64,000 nucleotides of DNA, taken from Steromphala cineraria. Lineage: Eukaryota; Mollusca; Gastropoda; Trochida; Trochidae. Location: contig OU744720.1 of assembly GCA_916613615.1 (NCBI GenBank), positions 76,101,338 to 76,165,337 on the forward strand, written 5' to 3'. The translations under genes and the position numbers were made by a program. Below, one piece after another: positions 46,215 through 57,720 of this stretch (its first letter is position 1; each line of letters begins with the position of its first letter). A model generated the notes under the pieces. That model worked only from the letters and a program-made list of their open reading frames with translations. It had not been told where the DNA came from and made no database searches.

Positions 46215-47497
46215 AAACATCCAGCAAGCAGGTTAATTTCGAATATGGTATGGGTCAGACATTATTCATCAAACCGTTAGATACCTTCGATTGAGGCACA
46301 ATTTTGACAATAAAAATGATCGACACACACATATATTCCGGTGCACATATTGTATTACGTGTTATGATAGTGTGAGATAAGAAGGATTGTTAGCGTATCT
46401 CATTCCTACAGTTTAGTATTTAATTCAACGCCACTTCAGTTCATATTTTTCAAATCTGGATGAAAAGCAAATATCAAACTCAATGAATATACTTTATAAT
46501 TTTCTGCCATATATTGTATGTAGCGAACATGAAACTTTCTGTTTAGTTTAGTGAACGACAACCATGAATATTTTTGCAAATGTATCTTGGAGTGGCCTTC
46601 GCATAGGTTCATGAACTTGTTGGCCAAACCGATTCATGTATCTTTAATGAACTGAATATGTTTAAATCAAATCAATGAAATCAAAAATGAAAAGAAAAAT
46701 ATCATCTGTTTAAAACATCAAATCAGTGAATAAATTATGAAAAGTGTCATGTTGTTGGGTATGCCAAAAGATGAAGATGGCTGCAGCTCTTAATCAACTT
46801 TTTGTTAAATATCGGGCATATGTTTTTGCAGTGGTTCAAACCAAGTATCGATTGTTATATTGTAATGATTAGTACCACGATCGGCACCTACATGTAATCG
46901 ACCGAACTATTTGTTATAACTTGGGGGAATTGGATACCAACTGAATGGTGTATACACGTGAACTGAATATGATTGTAGAATTAGTTCATTATCCATTGTT
47001 ATTTGAAAACCAGTAAAGTATGATTAAATACTGGTGTAAGATGTGTGTGATTATGATATTTTACGTATTTGTTATTAGTATGTGTAAAAGAATTTGAAAA
47101 TAAAACCTGTTCAGAATCCGACGTTTCAGGTTCAACGTATACCGTCATTGTCATTGGTTAAAGCAGGAATTGCCAATATATTATTCAGTTTTAAAACAAG
47201 AGGCTTTCTTATTAACAGTTAATTAGGGGGTCTCTGATAAAGCAGATTATTATTACCATATCACCCAGTTAAATATCTTGCTCATTACGTAATAATACGA
47301 TTGTTTAATGTTCACTGTTATATCATTCACGCAAATATATTACATGTCATTGCATGAAATATATATAGAAAACCTTACACTATGTCTACTTAACAGTTCT
47401 TATTATCTGTAGAAACTGAAAATATAATGAAATAAATATTGCTGATATCAAATAACCATTGTGCACAGATGAAGTTGTAGACGAATTGATCTTTATA
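46214..47497. other. AT-rich gene-free stretch
   Basis: Nothing is recognised on either strand. Confidence 0.4.
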
Positions 47498-47859
47498 TTA
47501 AAGTGTCAGTAGCACGTTTTGTTCTTGAATAAAAACAATATAAATTTTTCACTGATAATTGAATGTTAATGTTAAATGTATTATTTTCATAATGTCAAAA
47601 ATCTCATTACACAAACCAATCATCCATTGTAAGAGAATAAATTATAAAGATTAACTAAAAGATCATTGGCGGTCATTTTTTTATGAACACCTTTAATTCA
47701 TTTTGTGTAAGAAAAAGGAATCCCATGACTGAACTTTACATAATATATTCATTACTGCTTCATTTAGTTAAAATAGTTGTCTTTCAATTAGAACAATTTA
47801 TTTTCATTTTCCTTACATAAGCTTATATTCCTCCCAATAACGTACTATTGTCCCTTTAA
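47498..47859. mobile_element. MITE-like element with TTAA target site
   Basis: TTAA at 47498-47501 and 47856-47859 flank a 354-bp body. Left end AGTGTCAGTAGCACGTTTT; the complement of the right end is AGGGACAATAGTACGTTAT (14 of 19 matching). TTAA duplications are typical of piggyBac and Kolobok elements. No ORF. A related single end lies at 10138. The imperfect repeats mark it as old. Confidence 0.65.
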
Positions 47860-48283
47860 AATATCCGTTATATGTTAATTCCTGAAATCAATTTGTCAAA
47901 CCTTATGCAAGTTTTATAAATACTATCATGCTTATTAAAGTCACGCCTCACAACACACAACACAATCTTATTCAATTAGATTTAAGTCAAAGAAAACTAT
48001 TTGTATTGATTACTGATCATCACTTCTTGCCGTAACAAGTGAAACGGTGATACCGATTTTGCACTTAACTACCACATATAGGTTGTATAATAAGCATGTT
48101 TTATTTGGTTTTAAAACATATGCCAAACACTTTTCCATACAGACGTTAATTGTCCAAAACATTGTTTATGCGCTTTCAAATTATAGCGGCCGAAAAAAGA
48201 TATATGTAAAAATTGACATGTCCTCTTAAGATCAACTGATGGGCTTTCTAGATCAAACTCCTCTTCTTTCAATGACCCTGAAG
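47860..48283. other. AT-rich spacer
   Basis: Nothing is recognised; short open frames only. Confidence 0.4.
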
Positions 48284-48517
48284 TGACCACGGTCAACCGC
48301 GACCAGAATGCAATCCGATCGCGGTCAACTGCAATCAGAATGCAATCCGATCGCGGTCAACTGCAATCAGATTGCAGTTTGATCGCGGTCAACCGCGGTC
48401 TGACTGCAATCTGATCGCGGTCAACCGCGGTCTGACTGCATTCTGATCGCGGTCAACTGCAATCAGATTGCAGTCTGATCGCGGTAGGTACCGGTAAAGA
48501 TATCTGCAAGGGTCTGT
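48284..48517. repeat. CpG-rich 32-bp minisatellite (copy 2) beside a conserved end sequence
   Basis: About six units carrying GATCGCGGTCAACTGCAATC or GATCGCGGTCAACCGCGGTC cores occupy 48290-48485. The array is followed by TCTGCAAGGGTCTGT (48503-48517), the exact complement of the 15-mer to the left of the 37.5-kb array. The units lie in the same orientation in both arrays while the end sequence is inverted, as expected if the parent element had inverted ends and each copy keeps one of them. Confidence 0.75.
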
Positions 48518-48949
48518 AGATTCAATATATGAAACTTCATAAAAGAAAAGGAAGGATCACAAGAGTAGACAGGTGTGGACAGTGTATATATTCAAATGCA
48601 TATTACCATAAATCAAAAACCAGTTTATGTCAGTTGTTGGTGATTGTTCAAAGTGACCTTGTACTGTTCTCCTGAAACATTTATCACATTAGTGATGACA
48701 GTACGCTCATTGATCATCGGCTCCTTGTGGCCCGGAGCAATACAAATATCAGCAGATAAAATTTACAGAGACACCATCATCCCCAGGGCGACGATTTGCA
48801 AGCGATATTAGTAATCAATACAGTTTTGTATTTCCCAAACGTTCCAGTTTCATTTCCGCAATCCCATAGCAATCATCTGTAGAAGTACAAATACCAGAGG
48901 GCAGCCATTACAGCAATGATGGTTTCAGATATTCACTTCCTGCTTTGTA
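48518..48949. other. Gene-free spacer
   Basis: Nothing is recognised. Confidence 0.4.
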
Positions 48950-49990
48950 GGCCTAACATTGATTTGAATTATTGAATCATCTGAATATATCACCTGAAAG
49001 TTGGTAGTTGAGATGAAACATGATTACAGGTTCAGTGATATCAGTGTTTTCTTGCTGTGGTATTTCAAAAGATTCAACTGTTTTTGGATGTCAGATATAT
49101 ATCAAATTTATTTTTAACACGGATTTGACGTATCACGTCATCTTAGTGAAACAATTGCAAGTTGGTATTTGAGATTTAAGATAAGAGAAGGTTCCGTGAT
49201 ATGTCTTGTCGAGCATTTCTTCGGGTTTCACTGTTTCTCGTTCTTGCTTTGAAACATAGTTTTGAATTATTATGTTATTTGAATATAGAATTTGCAAGTT
49301 GGTATTTGAGATGAAACATAAATTAAGGTTTATGATTTAAATGCTAGTCTTGGCAAATATAAACTCACCTCTGTATTGATGTTTCAGAAGTCAGTCTTAA
49401 CTATTTATATAATCTGAACATCTGAATATAACATCTGCAAGTAAGTATTTGAGAGGAACCATAGCAGAGTTTCAGTCATAAAGGAGCTTGCTTGATTTGG
49501 CATTTGTAAAATCTCAACTGTTGTAATGTTTCATTTCTCAATGTATTGCTTTGTAACATAGATTTTAACTATATTGCAATTTTAATAAATCATTTGCAAG
49601 TTTGTATTTGAAACAAAATAAAAGGTTCAGTGATTTAAATCGTATCCCCTCTGTTGTCAGGTTTAACACTTTAATTGTTTGATAAATAGATTTGAAATAA
49701 TATTTTATGGGTATGGAATTTGCAAGTTGGACTTACAAATTTGACATAAAAAATCGAAGGTTCATAAATATAGGCTAGTGTCGACACAAAACACCTCTAC
49801 GGTTTCAGGTTTTAGTTAAAAATAATATTTGTTTCTAACATATAAACTACTTGAAACAAAGAGCATTTGCAAGTTTGGTATTTGAGACGAGACATAAAAG
49901 AAGGTTCATGATATTAGTGCTTGTCTTGGCATATATAAAACCTCCTCTGTTTTAATGTTTCCCATGTCTATACTATAAAAGTGCCACAGT
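48950..49990. repeat. Degenerate array, about 7 units of 126-161 bp
   Basis: Versions of TTTGCAAGTTGGTATTTGAG followed by AAACATAA and GGTTCAGTGATAT recur with GTTGG/GTTTG landmarks at 49000, 49161, 49298, 49441, 49600, 49726 and 49873. Between them lie weaker shared words (CTTGCTTTGAAACATAG, TTGAATTAT). It is an old, strongly diverged satellite without coding potential. Confidence 0.75.
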
Positions 49991-51287
49991 GGATATATGT
50001 ATTTATATCACGCAGGAAGCGAATAGCCCAGCGTAACTCTATATTGGAGCATCGCGCACACAAAGAGCCTATATACATATATAAAGCGTATTTACATAAA
50101 ATAGTCGTGTTTGAGCTAACGCCATACTTCAAATGAATAACTAACTACACATAAACACGTCACACGAGGCATAAAGCTCTTTGCAGACCTGTTCTGAAGT
50201 GGGAATATCGTTTACACTGTTAAATGATTTCGAAGGTCGAAATACATATGTGAAAGGTCTTTTCACCTGCCAGACCGTCTTATCAGTATCTTATAGTGTA
50301 CCTATGGTGTGACCTGTTCATCTTAGGTTCTCAAGCATACTTGTAGCTCCAATTACCAATTCATGGCGTTGTTAGGTCTGGCGTTTAACAATTCACTATC
50401 AGGGTTTCATTACTCTTCACAATCGAGGATTTCACCCTTGTGTTGAACAAAAAGAGGGCGTTGCCAGGTCACGTGATACCTTCTAAGTGGGTGGGGTAAC
50501 ACATTTGCACATTCATTGTCACCTTTGATCTTCTCCTGACACATGTCTACTGTACTCGTCATAGGTAAATAAAATATCTTTATAGGCAACTTAAAAGGAA
50601 ACAAACCAAAGGGCGTACATAACATTGAAGATGTTTTGACGATCTTACCCCAGGTTTGTTTGAAGTTTATGACATCCGTGGTTTGTCATTGTAGAATAGA
50701 CTTTTGAAATCCGTTTAATATGTAGAGTTGTAAAAAGATTCCCATCCCATATGTTTACTTTACAATTACAACACCAAGGGCCAAACCAAAACTGTTTAAC
50801 AAACTTGGTAATTCCCGCGAAAGAAGTGTTAACAAGAGAAACCCCTTCTTCAACGACATCTTAGGTTAAACATATATGTTAAACCATCTCGTCAAACAAG
50901 CTTACTGTTAAAATGTTTATCTCTAGCTTTGCCAAACAAAAGATTCCCATATGACGATATACAAAAACTAAAGCTTTCTGCTTTACAACTTAAGTTCAAA
51001 CGTTTATACCTGTTTCACAACAGTGCTATCTGATACTGAACCATTGTTAAACAGTGTTATTCGGGTGCTGTCGAACTGGAAGCCATTTCAGCTGTTATCA
51101 GCTAAGGGCTTTCGTTCAGTGTCAGGTACGGACATCAAAGCTACTCTACATTATCTTTATCGCTCAAAGTTCAAGGGGATGAGAAGGCTTGGAAGGCAGC
51201 AGAGAGTCGAAGGTCAAATGAGTAGCCAGAGTAAAACTGCTCTAGTATACTCGTCTAGTCCTGCTTCCTTACAGTGTACTATACAGC
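49991..51287. other. Gene-free stretch
   Basis: Small open frames (50625-50410 minus, 51023-51319 plus) have no recognisable domains. No repeats are identified. Confidence 0.35.
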
Positions 51288-51545
51288 CTTTATACAGTCT
51301 AGGTCCTAATTTAGACTAGTCCCTGTAAAAAAGAGTTCTTTACTTATTTTATTATTTTGATTTTTTACCTAAAAAGAAATAAAAAGGAGCCCTGAACAAT
51401 ATTTAATTTCTTAATGCCTAAAGCTGAGGCATCTAGACTTGCCTGTATTTTCTAGACTTAAGAAGGCTCCTTGTTTTGCTTTAGGGTCTGGACTAGTCCT
51501 AATTCTGCAAGTCTATATTGACTGAAATGAAAAGCCTAAAGAAAT
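51288..51545 (+). repeat. Dispersed repeat pieces related to the one at 57.65 kb
   Basis: CCTTTATACAGTCTAGGTCC (51288) and, further right, CTAATTCTGCAAGTCTATAT followed by TGACTGAA (about 51490-51525) match two parts of one continuous block at 57648-57720. The AT-rich tail at 57.7 kb suggests a retroposon 3' end. The family is not recognised. Confidence 0.5.
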
Positions 51546-52929
51546 AGAATTATATAGATGAATGTACAGTAATTATTTTAAATATTCCATAGACTAATTT
51601 TTTGTCTACCAATTGTCGTACACTGTTGTGATATGTTTCACTAGGAACGTTGTATTTACTTCATTTACACTCATTCCCTGAAATATAAATATCAAAAGGA
51701 TAACTTCATTTAGACTGAGAAATGAGCTAGAAAACATTGATGTTTAGTTGTAGTTGAAATCTAGACATCTTGTTAGGATGCTTTAATTAGGTTAAGATGT
51801 CATTAAGAATTTGTAACATTAATAACTCACGATTTCAATAGCTTATTTTCTATATTAATTCATGACCAATTCAGGTTTTCTGCACATGCACAATACGTCT
51901 GGTTATTTGTTTGATGTTCTGTGGTTGGAATAGACTCTGTGTTAACTGTTTTGAGAAAGATTTTCAATTTCAGTTACTTTTCATGATACGAGTTATAAGC
52001 ATACTGAGTACACATGAAACTGTTAATCAAACCAATGTCCATTGGTCATGTGTGTAAGGTTGCATAAGTTCTAGCAACTACTGCCCGCATACAATATTGA
52101 TTAAAGGACATGTATTCATGAAAATAAAACGAGTAAAGCGCTTTCTGAATTTCTTGTCTGAGTTGTGTAGTGACAAATATCACAAAACCAGTATTTATTA
52201 AAGCCTTCCGTGTTGATGTAAACAAATAATTTGAATGTATTAAATGTAATTACACTTTTAAATGTAGCTTTGTGATTGTTGAGTGTATTTATCTACAGCT
52301 GTGACATGTTCTATGCTGTATGCCGGTTTGTATGTTGTGCCAACATGTGCTACTATCTCTAAAAGATAAAACGAGTGTGTTCATGTTGGCGTATAGCAGT
52401 TTACTGATGAATCGATAGGAGGGAGCAGATACCCCTGTATCACTCCCCTGTTGATGAGACGTCTTTCTTTATAACATTATGGATATAAAATTCATATTTA
52501 ATACATTATGTGACAGGTGTGTGAATTCATGAATAATTAAACCTTGTTATACTTCATGAACGCTTTAATATTTCATGTTATAACGTTCGCCGGTCCAACA
52601 CATCCAACATCAAAGCATATCTAATCGTCTTTAACTAATGACTTCTAACATAAAAACTACGGTTACTTGTACTGAACGTGTGGTTTGCACTGTTAATGTG
52701 CTATTATACGTTTATCAACATGATGCTTTTTAGTGAACATATTTTCATATCATTTCCAACATATGCTACCATGCTGCGATTATAAAAACTGATGTGTCAT
52801 TTTGGTGCAAGCATTAAGTGTTATGTATATATCTAACTTTCGATGAGGTAAAATATGCCATTTCTGCAAAACATTCACAGTTAGTCATTTTTGTCAAGTT
52901 ATAAAGGAACAAATGACTACTGTCTATGA
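51546..52929. other. AT-rich gene-free stretch
   Basis: Nothing is recognised. Confidence 0.4.
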
Positions 52930-54229
52930 CGAGAGACTTGAAGGTTGAATGCGATCCCTTCAGATATCTGGTCTACGTGTAGCCCTTCAGGCTGATTTAT
53001 AGCTTCGTATACATCACTGCGAATAGAACCTGTCAGAACACTGCTCCTTGCAGCGTTTATGTGAGCTTGGTTTATCTAATCTGTAGAGTCCTCTATGATC
53101 AATGCAAGTAGATGATGGGTTACGCGGTGCCCGGAGCTTCTGGGGAGATAAAGTGACTTGTTTGAAGTGACGTTGCTGGCATTTTGCAATCTAGCAACAT
53201 CAATGTTACTTCATAATGGATGTGGTTGTGCTTCGTGGCTACCGTGTAATGGTAGACAGTTATGTTTAGTACAGTATGGTTACTTGCCCAATCTTATGTA
53301 AAGTAATGAAATGGGTCCCTAACAACAAGGCTACTGATACATGTTTGTATATGTTGATTGCTTTCTAATGGTTATAATTTCCACAGCGGAATAACAATGT
53401 TTCAAAATTAATGTAAAAATTCATGTTTTTTTACAGTCACATACTTGCAAAGTTAAATATGACTCTATGTTTGAGATGGTAGTTTTTGACGTTATTTGTA
53501 AAGGTACATGACGATTCCTAACACGGGAATTGTGAAAGTTGATGTTGTTAAAAGGGTATAAGTATAAGTGTGAAATAAGTATATACATTATCTCAGCTTG
53601 AAACCTGGTGAATCATGCAATGGATATAATTCTATCTAAGCATATTCATATTTTCCAACAACATTTTTTTTACAAATTAGGAATTTATATTGAAAACTTG
53701 AAATACCAATAAAACAAACCGATGGACAGAAATGCTCAGCATGATATATATTTTTATATGAAATGTGCATGATATATTACTCAGTTTGTTTAATTGCAAT
53801 AATTTGTCATTGAATAAAGAAATAAATTATGAACTGGAAAACATAGTGTGACACCGGCTGATATAACTAAATGTTTCGCAGCATTTGATGAATTGACATT
53901 TTAATCAAGAAATGAAAAGTTTATATGACATATTTCATCTTAGGTTGCATTTGCTTAATCTTTATAATGTGTTCAAGTAATAAGATCACAGGGTATGTGT
54001 TTATAATTGTCATATTCAGATTGAACATTGTTTTCATTGAATATTATTTATCGAAACAATATCAAAATATCATTATAACTTTGTCAACAGTATTCAACAT
54101 GAAATGAATCATTTGATTCGTTTTGTCCCTGAAATCCAAATTTGAAAATATGAAAAAATCAACTACAGAAATTATGACATAATTAAAGATGATTAGAAAA
54201 TAATTACATCCAATGTTCGTTTCCTTATA
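52930..54229. other. Gene-free stretch with a GC-richer patch at 52930-53170
   Basis: The patch contains GGTTACGCGGTGCCCGGAGC near 53118. The rest is AT-rich and empty. Confidence 0.3.
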
Positions 54230-55135
54230 ATTTTGCTACTTGCTCCTTTCATTAAATATTGCTCTTCCCGCGGGAACAATGTTCATCGAAATCCCATCTG
54301 TAAGGCTGGACTGATTTTCCCTGTCCCTTACTCTGGCTATAATTTCCGTCCTTTCTCCCTTTGTCTTCACAGAGTCCGTACATCGAACAGCCCGCGCTCA
54401 ACTGCAGCGCTCGCGGCTAGCAAGCAGCCAATGAGTGAGCAGTCTTTGTGAATGCAGTCATTTCATTGGCTCAGAGCAATAACTGGTGGAGCGCCCAAGG
54501 CGCAGTGTTATTATTACATCTCATCGACTCAGCTTTCCTACAATGGGCCCCGAGCAGAGCATGTGGCATAGAGCGAAGTTATTGACTAGGTAGAACTGCA
54601 AACTCGGAGCCTGTCGCTCAATGCGCGCTGAAATAAACATTTTCGATCAATGGTGAAGACTTGTGTTGTAAGAAAGAGATGTTGCTATCGATCCCTCGGC
54701 AGGGTGAAGCGATCTTCAACTCGGCTCCTAAATTGCTTCTATAGAGCGGTGCAATTACCGCATCAATCCCATCAGCCGGCGGTAGTGGAAAACGTCTCTG
54801 CCATACTTACAATGTAATTTTATTTTGTACCAATCAATTGTGATTGATGTTATAAATCATACTTGCCCGTCAAGCGCTAAATTGTGAGGGGCTATATAAT
54901 TTCATCTGAAAGGGGATTTTTAAGAGAAAAGGGCCTTGCATTTATTTTGAAGGAACTCCTCAACAGCGTCAGTAGACAGGGTTCTGTGGGATCAATGGGG
55001 CTGGAGACACACAGGCGCTTGTAGGGATCGCACAAAGGATTCCCTGACCCTGCCTGGAGTTTGCACTAGACATATTTGAATAAGCAGATCGCGTGGCGCG
55101 CAGTTCTGGACGATAACGCGGTGCGATGAGTTATT
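54230..55135. promoter_or_regulatory. Largest GC-richer island: inverted CCAAT pair, PBX/Hox word
   Basis: About 0.9 kb of non-repetitive sequence. AGCCAATGA (54426-54434) and TCATTGGCT (54463-54471) form a perfect 9-bp inverted repeat carrying two CCAAT boxes. GAACAATGTTC near 54274 is an 11-bp palindrome with Sox-type halves. CAATCAATTGTGATTG (54831-54846) is an inverted repeat, with TGATTGAT (PBX-Hox type) at 54841-54848. One short open frame (54233-54451) is not convincing. It could be a promoter/CpG-type region or a developmental enhancer. Confidence 0.4.
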
Positions 55136-57647
55136 GGAATCTGATTTTTTTTTACGCCGAATCGAGTTGAAATCTTTTTTTCGATAATCCTACTTCTTTA
55201 ATTTTTAATTCATTTTTGATGAAATTATATTGAATAAATCATTCCTTTGAAATTTATTAAATCTAAAGATACCTTCCTTGTGTTTGAATAAAGGAGGAGG
55301 GTGATGATTAGTAAATAAATAAAGCATAAGAAATCCTCTAAACGAACCATTTGGTTCCAATTCCATGCCGATCGATCCTAGAATTAAAAAAGAGCAATTA
55401 ATCAACCCAAGACAGCTGTTACAAATCATCTAAAACACAAAGCAAAACAAGTATTCAAGTTCAATTTTATCGATACCACAGCGAACAAAACATTACCGTT
55501 GCAGAAATTGCATCTCATTGGGTTATTGTTGCCATCTGCGTTGATTTACGAACAAACATTAAGGAAATCAATATGCGTATTTTTCAGGTCGTTGAGTTGT
55601 CAATACGTCTTGACACGACCCTCTGCATTGTACATCCACACCGAGACGTTGTTTCCCGCTCGCCTATCATAGCCGCTAACCCATTTAATTGATCCCCACC
55701 ATAACCCACTCGGCGCTTGTAATCATACATGCCGTGTCAAATGACTTTATCGATTAGTACGGCCTTCTCCTCTACTCTGCCCTTGAAAGACCACACTTGA
55801 AAGGACGCGCTCCTAACGCCTGGTATTAATTCTTGACATATGATTCGCACTTACCATCGCTTGATAGCTTGGAGATATTAAGTTGTAAATGTCAGGAGGA
55901 AATGTGAAATTTGAATTGCAAAATCATGTTAAAGAATTAGTTTAACATCATATCTGAAATGTAAAAATATTACATAATTATATTGACTATTTGATATTTA
56001 TCAATGTTTTTCTAAGTGATTTAATTCACTCCATAGATTAGACGTCATATAATGTATGTGTATTTACAGAGTTATTTTTTTAATCACTAAGAGATTGATA
56101 TCAGCTATTGTACGATCTACATGCAAACTGAAATTGATATTTGAAATAAATGTTGAAGTGTTGAAGACATTATATTATGCCTTTTTCCCCGGGAGTCATT
56201 TTTTTTATATATCAATGATTTTCAATAAACACTTCCTGGTGTGTATGGCATGTGTCCATAATTCACTCCCCCAAGACAGGTGATACATAATTACTCCGGT
56301 ATGTCCTCCAGCGTTCAATACTGGCACATGAAACTTACATTAGAGAAGGAATTTTCCAACTGTCATTGCTGTCAAATCTTTTCCGTTTGTCATAAAGAAG
56401 TGGAAATGGAAACAGCAAAATCAATATTAGAATTGTAATCATTTTAACTATCTGCATTTCATCACAGTAAGCCTCTCCGTATTTTTAGGACGTCCCCTGT
56501 CAAACCAAATAATGGTTCACGAAAATACCTCTTTCGAGGTTTGGAATTATCAAGCAGCTTTCCGAATGCACAAACCGGAATTGGTATTGATCGCCTGTGC
56601 TGGTACAAAAAGGACTGACAAGATGCGTGTCCGCCATAACTAATTTGGTCGTGATAGATTATTAGATTTCTTGCTTTATCGGAGGCGGACTTGTGCGGGC
56701 CTGAAATCCATTAAGGCATTTACTTCTGAATTCACATGATGGTCTATAACATACGATAACTTATTTTGTGGTCACACGATTTGTAGTTTAGATAAATAAA
56801 CATTTGCGTTTGACGTGGATCGCGAGTAAAATAGATTATAGGAAAACAGATAAACTGATATCTCATTTCCTGTGCTTGTTTGGAGGTATGTACTCAACAC
56901 TGACAGTGTTATCAGAATGAGGCTGATGTGAAGATATTGAACAAACATGATATACTAAACAACTGGATGTTGAGGAGATTGTGAATACTGTATATTAACA
57001 ATTAGTGTTCCATGTTTTTAAATAACGAAATGTTTGTGTCATTTCATTTTATGTGATTTGTAATTGACCATACATTGTTTATTCATCCAACTGAGAGGCA
57101 CGGCAGAGCAAAGGAACAATACGGGTGATTATTTCGCACTCAACTCTATCATCAACTCATATGTATGATAAATTCAAATTTTAATGTGTTCTTTTTGCTA
57201 TTCAAAATATCAACACAGCTATATGCCCCCAAAGAGCGAAAACTGTTTTTTTTTATCAAAGCTACATGTAAACGATTTAGCTAAAAGAAGTTGCTAAGAG
57301 CATACGTATCAATATTGTATCAAGACTTAATTGAAAAATACAGTCTATTTATTCAGTTTGATGCATATAACGTTTTAGATTCAACTTTAATCACTTAAGG
57401 CGATGGTAATAGTCATGTTCATATTTTCCATGCCTGCAGTCATCATACTAATACTTTGACTTCCTGGGTTTGACATTTAAACTAAAAACTCCCTAAGCTG
57501 AACATGACATGATTTTGCTTACAGATGTAATTTTAAAGGCATTCAACTCACGACCTATATATTTACTTTTTAGTTTCTTAAACACATAAGAAATAAGATT
57601 GAATGTTTCACATTAGTCCTGCTTCAAGATTGTGTATTATTTAGGTG
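55136..57647. other. Gene-free stretch with GC-richer patches at 55600-55850 and 56440-56720
   Basis: The first patch has TTTAATTGATC and ATCGATTAG words. The second has GTCCGCCATAAC (YY1-like GCCAT). No exon or repeat is recognised. Confidence 0.3.
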
Positions 57648-57720
57648 CCTTTATACTATCTAGGTCCAAATTCTGCAAGCTAGCTTGACTGAATACAAAT
57701 AAATAAATAAAAAGTTTAAA
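57648..57720 (+). repeat. Dispersed retroposon-like end, related to 51.3 kb
   Basis: CCTTTATACTATCTAGGTCC, then AAATTCTGCAAGCTAGCTTG and an AATAAATAAATAAAAA tail. The tail suggests the 3' end of a LINE or SINE. Confidence 0.5.

Noticed and set aside
37545..48485. Regular direct repeats resembling CRISPR arrays
   Set aside because: Units are contiguous without unique spacers and the DNA is animal nuclear sequence; they are minisatellites.
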